From positions 1 through 22,298 of the forward strand of contig JBFHKO010000017.1 in assembly GCA_041595355.1 (NCBI GenBank): DNA of 22,298 bases. The letters are read 5' to 3'. Positions 16,916-22,298 of this stretch are shown here, piece after piece. Position numbers and translations under genes: made by a program. Origin of the DNA: JBFHKO01 sp041595355 (GTDB taxonomy: Bacteria > Pseudomonadota > Gammaproteobacteria > Enterobacterales > Aeromonadaceae). Below the pieces are notes generated by a model. It was given only the letters and a program-made list of their open reading frames with translations, searched no databases and had not been told where the DNA came from. The first letter of the stretch is position 1; each line of letters opens with the position of its first letter.

Positions 16916-17293
16916 TTACTCTGCAGCGTCAGAAGAGTCTTCTGCGCGATCATCGCGGCGACCCTGACGCTCTTCACGCGCCTTGGCCATCGGAGAGACT
17001 TCGGTCGCGGCATGCTTGGTACGCATGATCATGTTGCGGATAACCGCATCGTTGAAGCGGAAGGTGTTTTCCAGTTCGTCGATAGCGGACTGTTCGGCTT
17101 CCACGTTCATCAGAACATAGTGGGCCTTGTGCAGCTTGTCGATCGGGTAAGCCAGTTGACGGCGGCCCCAATCTTCCAGGCGATGGATCTTGCCACCGGA
17201 GGACTCGATAGTACCGGTGTAACGCTCGATCATGCCGGCAACCTGCTCGCTCTGGTCCGGATGAACCATGAGGACGATTTCGTAGTGACGCAT
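16916..17293 (-). CDS. rpsF: 30S ribosomal protein S6
   Basis: This 125-residue protein starts MRHYEIVLMVHPDQSEQV and has the family segments KIHRLEDWGRRQLAYPI and KAHYVLMN. It carries an acidic, charged C-terminal tail (REERQGRRDDRAEDSSDAAE) of the kind modified by RimK with glutamates in E. coli. The ATG at 17293 has GGAG six bases upstream; the frame is open for 20 more codons upstream, but these are leader. S6 forms a dimer with S18. It is the first gene of the operon and is probably autoregulated through its leader. Confidence 0.96.
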   Translation of the reverse strand: MRHYEIVLMVHPDQSEQVAGMIERYTGTIESSGGKIHRLEDWGRRQLAYPIDKLHKAHYVLMNVEAEQSAIDELENTFRFNDAVIRNMIMRTKHAATEVSPMAKAREERQGRRDDRAEDSSDAAE

Positions 17294-17331
17294 GAATTGC
17301 TCCTTACGGGTATAGTAGCCTTCGCGAGGGC

Positions 17332-17377
17332 TCAGTCGGGCCTTCGAAGGCAAGGAACTTGACTATAAAGTGACTGA
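17332..17377 (-). promoter_or_regulatory. Putative S6:S18-binding leader element of rpsF
   Basis: In the rpsF 5' leader (minus strand) TCAGTC (17377-17372) pairs with GACTGA (17337-17332). Inside is a small hairpin GCC-TTCGAA-GGC followed by CCC and G directly before the closing strand. This resembles the described bacterial rpsF leader motif, in which a conserved CCG next to the stem mimics the S18 site on 16S rRNA and binds the S6:S18 complex. The fold was drawn by eye. Confidence 0.45.
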
Positions 17378-17391
17378 ATTTGAGGCGCGTA

Positions 17392-17420
17392 ATTCTACGC
17401 ACACGGCTGCGGGAACGCAA
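17392..17420 (-). promoter_or_regulatory. Sigma-70 promoter of rpsF-rpsR-rplI
   Basis: On the minus strand the -35 is TTGCGT (17420-17415), the spacer is 17 bp and the -10 is TAGAAT (17397-17392). It gives a leader of about 95 bases containing the proposed S6:S18 element, and lies downstream of the rlmB terminator, so the ribosomal operon is independently transcribed. Confidence 0.7.
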
Positions 17421-17453
17421 TGCCATAGTGCGCACTTTCTCAGCGCCGCGGAC

Positions 17454-17480
17454 AAAAAAGAGATGAGCGCGGCTCATCCC
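17454..17480 (-). terminator. Rho-independent terminator after rlmB
   Basis: On the minus strand GATGAGC pairs with GCTCATC around CGC, followed by TCTTTTTTG with six consecutive T. It begins about 40 bases after the rlmB stop and ends the oxyR-rnr-rlmB stretch. Confidence 0.88.
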
Positions 17481-17517
17481 TTTCGCCTATCCGGAAAACG
17501 GTGACCGTCCCTGGCGC

Positions 17518-18255
17518 CTAGCGCTTGCGCTGGCGCACCGCCTCGAACAGGCAGATGCCGGTGGCCACCGAGACATTGAGGCTGGAGACGCTGCCGGCCA
17601 TGGGGATGCGCACCAGCTGATCGCAGTGCTCGCGGGTCAGCCGGCGCAGGCCAGTGCCCTCGGCCCCCATCACCAGGGCCAGGGGGCCGGTGAGCCTGGC
17701 ATCGAACAGCTCGCTGTCGGTCTCGCCCGCGGCGCCCACCACCCAGATGTTGCGCTCCTTGAGGGCACGCAGGGTGCGGGCCAGGTTGGTGACCTGAATG
17801 AAGGGCACCGTCTCGGCGGCGCCGCAGGCGACCTTGCGCACTGTGGCATTGAGGCTCACCGACTTGTCGCGCGGCACGATCAGGGCATGCGCCCCGGCTG
17901 CATCGGCGCTGCGCAGGCAGGCCCCAAGATTGTGCGGATCCGTGACCCCGTCCAGCAGCAGCAGGAAGGGGCTCTCCAGCTGATCCAGCAGGGTGAACAG
18001 ATCCGCTTCGTCGTACTTACGCCCCTCCTTGATGCGGGCGATGATGCCCTGGTGGATGGCTCCCTCCGCCTTGTCATCCAGGGTTTTGCGCTGCACCCAC
18101 TGGATGCTGACCCCAAAGCGCTGCAACTGCTCGAGCAGCGGCAGCAGGCGCTCGTCGTCCCGCCCCTTGAGCGCCCAGGCCTCGATGAAGCGTTCGGGGG
18201 CGCGCTCCAGGAGCGCGCCGACCGCATGGATGCCGTAGATAAATTCGCTGCTCAT
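17518..18255 (-). CDS. rlmB: RlmB, 23S rRNA (guanosine-2251-2'-O)-methyltransferase
   Basis: This is a 245-residue SPOUT/TrmH-family enzyme that methylates the ribose of G2251 in the 23S P loop using SAM. The N-terminal substrate-binding domain (about 1-75) begins FIYGIHAV. The catalytic domain has motif 1 LDGVTDPHNLGACLRSADAAG, motif 2 LVMGAEGTGL and motif 3 IPMAGSVSSLNVSVATGI, which form the knotted SAM site. The start codon overlaps the rnr stop as ATGA, so the two are translationally coupled. rnr-rlmB linkage is the same in E. coli. Confidence 0.95.
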   Translation of the reverse strand: MSSEFIYGIHAVGALLERAPERFIEAWALKGRDDERLLPLLEQLQRFGVSIQWVQRKTLDDKAEGAIHQGIIARIKEGRKYDEADLFTLLDQLESPFLLLLDGVTDPHNLGACLRSADAAGAHALIVPRDKSVSLNATVRKVACGAAETVPFIQVTNLARTLRALKERNIWVVGAAGETDSELFDARLTGPLALVMGAEGTGLRRLTREHCDQLVRIPMAGSVSSLNVSVATGICLFEAVRQRKR

Positions 18256-20627
18256 CGTCTCTTCTTGCCTTGTGATTTACCCTTGTGACCACCCGGCTTG
18301 CCGCCGCGAGGCACAAACTTCTTGCCCTCGGGCGCCGCACCGCCGCGCCCCTGACGCCGGGCCGACTTCTCCTTCTGGGCCTTGATCTCCTTGAGCTTCT
18401 CACTCTGCTGCTTGGCCGTGGCGCCCTTGAACACCAACGGCTCCTCGAGCAGGCCGAAGTCTATCTTGCGATCATCGAGATTGACGCCCAGCACCTTGAC
18501 CCGCACCTTGTCGCCCAGGCGGTAGACGCGGCGGAAGTTCTCGCCGATCAGGGTTTGACGCGCCGGGTCGAACTGGTAGTAGTCATTGGCCAGGTTGCTG
18601 ATATGCACCAGACCATCGATGTGCAGCTCGGCCAGGCGCACGAACATGCCGAAGCCGGTGACGCTGGCGATGACGCCGTCGAACTCGCTGCCCACATGAT
18701 CCAGCATGTATTCGCATTTCAGCCAGTCGGCCACGTCACGGGTGGCATCATCGGCCCGGCGCTCGGTCATCGAGCAGTGATCCCCCAGGGGCGCCACTTC
18801 ATCATGCAGGTAGTGATAGCCGCCGTTGGGCGTCCACTTGTGCTTGGGCTTGCCCTCCTCCTTGGCCAGCTGATAACGGATGGCGCGGTGCAGCACCAGA
18901 TCCGGATAACGGCGGATGGGCGAGGTGAAGTGGGCGTAAGCACTCAGCGCCAGGCCGAAGTGGCCCAGGTTGTCGACGCTGTAGATCGCCTGCTGCATGG
19001 AGCGCAGCAGCATGGTGTTGATGAGCTCGGCATCGGGCCTGTCCTTGACCTTGTAGGCCAGCTCGGCGAAGTCGGCCGGATCCGGCTCCAGGCCGCCCTT
19101 CAGCTCCAGCCCCAGCTCAGCGAGGAACTGCCGGAAGGTCTGCAGCTTGAGCTCGCCCGGGCGTTCGTGGATACGGTAGAGGGTCTGCGCCTCGCACTTG
19201 TCGATGTAACGCGCCGCGGCCACGTTGGCCTGGATCATGCACTCTTCGATAAGCTTATGGGCATCATTGCGCACCAGCGGCACTATGCGCTCTATCTTGC
19301 GCTGGGCATTGAAGATGAAGCGGGTTTCGTCACTTTCGAACTCCACCGCGCCGCGACGCTGGCGGGCCGCCTTGAGGGCATGGTAGAGGCGGTGCAGCTC
19401 CTCGATGTGGCCCACCAGCGGCTCGTAATGGCGGCGCAACTCGACATCGCCATCCAGGATGGCCGCCACCTTGGTGTAGGTCAGACGGGCATGGGAATTC
19501 ATCACCCCCTCGAAGAAGCGGTAACCGGTCATGCGCCCGGTTTCGCTGAAGCTCATCTCGCACACCATGCACAGGCGATCCACCTGGGGATTGAGGGAAC
19601 AGAGGCCGTTGGAGAGCACCTCCGGCAGCATGGGGATCACGTACTCGGGGAAATAGACGGAGTTGCCGCGGTTGGTGGCCTCGCTGTCCAGCGGCGTACC
19701 CGGCCGCACGTAATAGGAGACGTCGGCAATGGCGACCCACAGGCGCCAGCCACCGCCCGGCTTCGGCTCGCAGAAGACCGCATCGTCGAAATCGCGGGCA
19801 TCCTCGCCGTCTATGGTCATCAGCGGCAGCTGGCGCAGGTCGACCCGCCCCTGCTTGGCTTCCTCCGGCACCTGTTCGCTGAGGCCCTTTATCTGCTCCA
19901 GCACCTCGGGCGGCCAGACGTGAGGAATGCCGTTGCTGCGGATGGCCACCTCGATCTCCATGCCCGGGTCCAGATGGTCGCCCAGCACCTCCAGGATCTC
20001 GCCCACCGCATTCTTGCGTCCGCTGGGACGCTGGGTGATGCGCACCACCACCATCTGGCTCTGCCGCGCCCCCTTGGTGTCGCCGGGCGCTATCACTATG
20101 TCCTGACCGATGCGGCTGTCATCCGGTACCACGAAGCCGACGCCGTTCTCGACGAAGTAACGCCCGACCACATCCAGATCCCGCGATTTGAGCAGCCGGA
20201 CCAGCCGCGCCTCCTGCCGCCCCCGGGAATCCACGCCGCTGGGCTGGACCAGCACGTAGTCGCCGTGCATCAGGCTGGCCATCTCGCGAGGCCCCATGAA
20301 GAGATCCTGACCGCCGCCCTCGGGACGCAGGAAGCCGAAGCCATCCTTGTGGCCCGAGACATAGCCCTTCACCAGATTGAGGCGATCCGGCAGCGCGTAG
20401 GTCTTGGCGCGGGTGAAGACCAGCTGGCCATCCCGCTCCATGGCACGCAGGCGCCGGCGCAGGGCCTCGGCATGCTCCTCGCCTTCCAGCTTGAGCTCCT
20501 CGAGCAGGGCATCATAGGAAAGCGGGGTCTTGCGTTGTCTGATCAGTTCCAGGATGAATTCACGGCTGGGGATGGGATTGTCGTATTTCTCGGCTTCGCG
20601 GTCGGCGAAGGGATCCGTGGGGGACAT
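18252..20627 (-). CDS. rnr: Ribonuclease R
   Basis: This is a 791-residue 3'-5' exoribonuclease of the RNB family that degrades structured RNA, takes part in rRNA and tmRNA quality control and is induced by cold. The order is: N-terminal helix-turn-helix-like segment (about 20-70), two cold-shock domains (about 80-230), the RNB domain with catalytic aspartates in DGEDARDFDDAV (about 273-283), an S1 domain (GVIASVTGFGMFVRLAE), and a Lys/Arg/Gly-rich tail ending KGKSQGKKRR. The open frame extends 36 codons upstream, but MSPTDPFADREAEKY at 20627 is the family-like start. Its ribosome binding site is weak. A TATACT -10-like box lies at 20661-20666 with a poor -35. oxyR is 65 bases upstream with no clear terminator, so cotranscription is possible. 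Confidence 0.95.
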   Translation of the reverse strand: MSPTDPFADREAEKYDNPIPSREFILELIRQRKTPLSYDALLEELKLEGEEHAEALRRRLRAMERDGQLVFTRAKTYALPDRLNLVKGYVSGHKDGFGFLRPEGGGQDLFMGPREMASLMHGDYVLVQPSGVDSRGRQEARLVRLLKSRDLDVVGRYFVENGVGFVVPDDSRIGQDIVIAPGDTKGARQSQMVVVRITQRPSGRKNAVGEILEVLGDHLDPGMEIEVAIRSNGIPHVWPPEVLEQIKGLSEQVPEEAKQGRVDLRQLPLMTIDGEDARDFDDAVFCEPKPGGGWRLWVAIADVSYYVRPGTPLDSEATNRGNSVYFPEYVIPMLPEVLSNGLCSLNPQVDRLCMVCEMSFSETGRMTGYRFFEGVMNSHARLTYTKVAAILDGDVELRRHYEPLVGHIEELHRLYHALKAARQRRGAVEFESDETRFIFNAQRKIERIVPLVRNDAHKLIEECMIQANVAAARYIDKCEAQTLYRIHERPGELKLQTFRQFLAELGLELKGGLEPDPADFAELAYKVKDRPDAELINTMLLRSMQQAIYSVDNLGHFGLALSAYAHFTSPIRRYPDLVLHRAIRYQLAKEEGKPKHKWTPNGGYHYLHDEVAPLGDHCSMTERRADDATRDVADWLKCEYMLDHVGSEFDGVIASVTGFGMFVRLAELHIDGLVHISNLANDYYQFDPARQTLIGENFRRVYRLGDKVRVKVLGVNLDDRKIDFGLLEEPLVFKGATAKQQSEKLKEIKAQKEKSARRQGRGGAAPEGKKFVPRGGKPGGHKGKSQGKKRR

Positions 20628-20692
20628 AGGCAGGCCTGTTGGTTTTTTAATGACTTCAAAAGTATAACGAAAGCGTCTAGCCGAGGCACAGG

Positions 20693-21622
20693 CTATTTGA
20701 CTGACGCGGTCACAGAGCGCTCCATCAGCGGGCACAGCGGCGCCATCAGGCCCCGGATGTGGTCGGCCAACTGCTCATAACGCCCCCTGAGGGGCGAGCC
20801 CGGCCGATAGATGAGGCCGATGCGGCGACTCGGCTGCGGCTCCCGGCAGGGCAGGTAGCAGACGCCATCACGGCAACGTTCGCCCGGCACCGCCAGTTGC
20901 GGCAGCAGGGTGATGCCGGCCCCCGCCGCCACCATGTTGCGCAGCGTCTCGAGACTGGTGGCGCGAAAATGGCGATCCTCGGCGGCCCCGGCGGCAAAGC
21001 AGTAGCCCAGCGCCTGCTCGCGCAGGCAGTGACCATCCTCCAGCATCAGCAGGCGATGCCCCGCCAGCTCCCCGAGCGCCACCTGCTGCCGCGCCTGCCA
21101 TTCGTGCCCGACCGGCACCGCCAGTTGCATGGGTTCGTCATAGAGGGGCAGCTCGATGAAGTCGCCGGTCTCGCGCAGCAGTGCCAGTATGGCGCAATCG
21201 AGCTGACCGCCCTGCAATTGAGTCAGCAACGCCTGGGTCTGGGCCTCGTGCAGATAGAGTTCCAGCCGCGGGAAGGCCTGACGCAGGCCCGGTACCATGT
21301 GGGGCAGCAGATAGGGCGCTACCGTCGGGATCAGCCCCAGGTGCAGCGGTCCGCTCATGGTCTCGCCGTGGCTGCCCGCCAGCTCCCGGAACAGCCGCGC
21401 CTCGGCCAGCACCCGGCGGGCCTGGGCCACCAGCTGCAGCCCCGCCTGGGTAAACAGCACCCGGCGGCTGGTCCGCTCCAGAAAGCTGACCTGCAGCGCC
21501 TGCTCCAATTTCTTGAGCTGGCCACTCAGGGTCGGCTGGCTCACGGAACAGCGCTCGGCCGCCCGCCCGAAGTGCCCCTCCTCGGCCAGGGCCACCAGGT
21601 ATTCGAGATCTTTCAGGTTCAT
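20693..21622 (-). CDS. oxyR: OxyR, LysR-family hydrogen peroxide sensor/activator
   Basis: This is a 309-residue transcription factor. The N-terminal winged HTH (MNLKDLEYLVALAEEGHFGR, AAERCSVSQPTLSGQLKKLE) is followed by a LysR substrate domain. The redox cysteines fall at C199 and C208 (GHCLREQALGYC), the same numbers as in E. coli OxyR, where they form the activating disulfide. The stretch RATSLETLRNMVAAGAGITLLP is also typical. It is divergent from a peroxiredoxin gene across a complete OxyR operator whose near edge is 14 bp from its start codon, which suggests self-repression. rnr follows in the same direction, unlike E. coli, where nsrR precedes rnr. Confidence 0.96.
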   Translation of the reverse strand: MNLKDLEYLVALAEEGHFGRAAERCSVSQPTLSGQLKKLEQALQVSFLERTSRRVLFTQAGLQLVAQARRVLAEARLFRELAGSHGETMSGPLHLGLIPTVAPYLLPHMVPGLRQAFPRLELYLHEAQTQALLTQLQGGQLDCAILALLRETGDFIELPLYDEPMQLAVPVGHEWQARQQVALGELAGHRLLMLEDGHCLREQALGYCFAAGAAEDRHFRATSLETLRNMVAAGAGITLLPQLAVPGERCRDGVCYLPCREPQPSRRIGLIYRPGSPLRGRYEQLADHIRGLMAPLCPLMERSVTASVK

Positions 21623-21635
21623 GGCGCGCCCATTG

Positions 21636-21672
21636 ATAGGTGATAACTATCAAAACAATAGCAATCAACGAT
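21636..21672. promoter_or_regulatory. OxyR operator between oxyR and the peroxiredoxin gene
   Basis: The site reads ATAG-N7-CTAT-N7-ATAG-N7-CGAT, matching the extended OxyR motif of four tetramers with seven-base spacers at 15 of 16 core positions (only the last tetramer deviates, CGAT for CTAT). It is just downstream of the likely oxyR promoter on one side and abuts the peroxiredoxin -35 region on the other. Confidence 0.9.
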
Positions 21673-21701
21673 TGGAACCCACAACTGTTCTGTCGCATGA
21701 T
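21672..21701 (+). promoter_or_regulatory. Putative OxyR-activated promoter of the peroxiredoxin gene
   Basis: A -35 of TTGGAA (21672-21677), an 18-bp spacer and a -10 of CATGAT (21696-21701) directly follow the OxyR operator, overlapping its last base. The suboptimal -10 and long spacer fit an activator-dependent promoter. It predicts a leader of about 80 bases. Confidence 0.5.
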
Positions 21702-21787
21702 GCAGTGGTCGACGGGAGAGCCGACCGCCTCCCGCAACTATCACCTGGATAGACACGCAACATTTATCTCAGCCAAGGAGAACCACC

Positions 21788-22298
21788 ATGTTACAGAACC
21801 ACGAAGGCAAGAAGGTCCCGAACGTTACCTTCCACACCCGCCAGGGTGACCAGTGGGTCGATGTCACCACCCAGGAGCTGTTCGCCGGCAAGACGGTCAT
21901 CGTCTTCTCCCTGCCCGGCGCCTTCACGCCCACCTGCTCCTCTTCCCACCTGCCGCGCTACAGCGAACTGCAGCCGGTGTTCAAGCAGCTGGGGGTGGAC
22001 GACATCCTCTGCGTCTCGGTCAACGACACCTTCGTCATGAACGCCTGGAAAGAGGATCAGAAGGCCGACAAGATCACCTTCATCCCGGATGGCAACGGTG
22101 AATTCAGCGACGGCATGGGCATGCTGGTCGACAAGGAGGGGCTGGGCTTCGGCAAGCGCTCCTGGCGCTACAGCATGCTGGTCGACGACGGCGTCGTGCA
22201 GAAGCAGTTCATCGAGACCGAGAAGCCCGGCGACCCCTACGAGGTCAGCGACGCCGACACCATGCTCGCCTTCCTCGAGGGCCAGGCCCCGCCCGACA
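21788..22298 (+). CDS. Prx5-type peroxiredoxin, probably the N-terminal part of a peroxiredoxin-glutaredoxin hybrid (partial)
   Basis: The gene is open to the right edge, 170 codons plus one base. The peroxiredoxin-5 domain has PGAFTPTCSSSHLPRY with peroxidatic C50. The following segments (DDILCVSVNDTFVMNAWK, FIPDGNGEFSDGMGMLVDK, GFGKRSWRYSMLV) resemble the hybrid Prx5-glutaredoxin proteins of Haemophilus and Vibrio. Those proteins reduce peroxides with glutathione. The glutaredoxin half, if present, would begin beyond the window, so the fusion is inferred. AAGGAG precedes ATG at 21788 with good spacing. Position opposite oxyR behind an OxyR operator supports peroxide induction; glutathione would come from the gshA pathway in the same window. 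Confidence 0.9.
   Translation, partial: MLQNHEGKKVPNVTFHTRQGDQWVDVTTQELFAGKTVIVFSLPGAFTPTCSSSHLPRYSELQPVFKQLGVDDILCVSVNDTFVMNAWKEDQKADKITFIPDGNGEFSDGMGMLVDKEGLGFGKRSWRYSMLVDDGVVQKQFIETEKPGDPYEVSDADTMLAFLEGQAPPD

Noticed and set aside
18285..20780. Plus-strand open frame of 831 codons opposite rnr
   Set aside because: Antisense shadow; the minus strand is unmistakably RNase R.

Overview
The window is GC-rich chromosomal DNA from a gammaproteobacterium. Nearly every gene is a housekeeping gene in an order close to Escherichia coli. The left block (rRNA operon leader, clpB, pgeF, rluD, bamD) matches E. coli rrsG-clpB-yfiH-rluD-bamD. The yqaB-yqaA-gshA block, the rnr-rlmB pair and the rpsF-rpsR-rplI operon are also recognisable. 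Small rearrangements relative to E. coli, the GC bias and the oxyR/hybrid peroxiredoxin pair suggest a relative of Aeromonadaceae (Aeromonas, Oceanimonas, Zobellella). That placement is an inference from gene order and composition, not a phylogeny.

Layout. 1-330: 5' leader and tandem P1/P2 promoters of an rRNA operon running leftward out of the window. 331-4729 (minus): clpB with its own heat-shock promoter, pgeF and rluD. 4851-5615 (plus): bamD, closed by a 12-bp terminator shared with the converging operon. 5683-12112 (minus): a tightly overlapping five-gene operon encoding a quinone oxidoreductase-like protein, a YqaB-type sugar phosphatase, a YqaA-type membrane protein, an exported M16 zinc peptidase and GshA. 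12189-12356 (plus): a 55-residue two-helix membrane protein. 12373-14073 (minus): fpr and an AEC-family transporter. 14222-15816 (minus): glnK-amtB behind a sigma-54 promoter. 16166-17293 (minus): rpsF-rpsR-rplI, with no priB between rpsF and rpsR. 17518-21622 (minus): oxyR-rnr-rlmB. 21788 to the edge (plus): the start of a Prx5-type hybrid peroxiredoxin, divergent from oxyR across a complete OxyR operator.

How the genes work together. Several units concern redox and thiol stress: OxyR with its peroxiredoxin target, GshA making the glutathione that such peroxiredoxins use, Fpr, and the quinone oxidoreductase-like protein. Others serve protein quality control (ClpB, the M16 peptidase), ribosome production (rrn, RluD, RlmB, RNase R, S6/S18/L9), outer-membrane assembly (BamD) and nitrogen sensing (GlnK/AmtB). 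The regulatory DNA is unusually readable. I could place a sigma-32 promoter, a sigma-54 promoter with an upstream NtrC-like site, stringent-type rrn promoters, an OxyR operator, a probable S6:S18 leader element and several intrinsic terminators.

I found no mobile element, CRISPR array, tRNA, phage gene or defence island, and no convincing new biological system. The points most worth following up are the 55-residue membrane protein, the M16 peptidase inside the yqaA-gshA operon, oxyR placed directly upstream of rnr, and the missing priB. Gene-free stretches longer than about 300 bases are 1-330 (rrn promoter/leader and clpB 3' hairpin) and 15817-16165 (glnK control region and rplI terminators).
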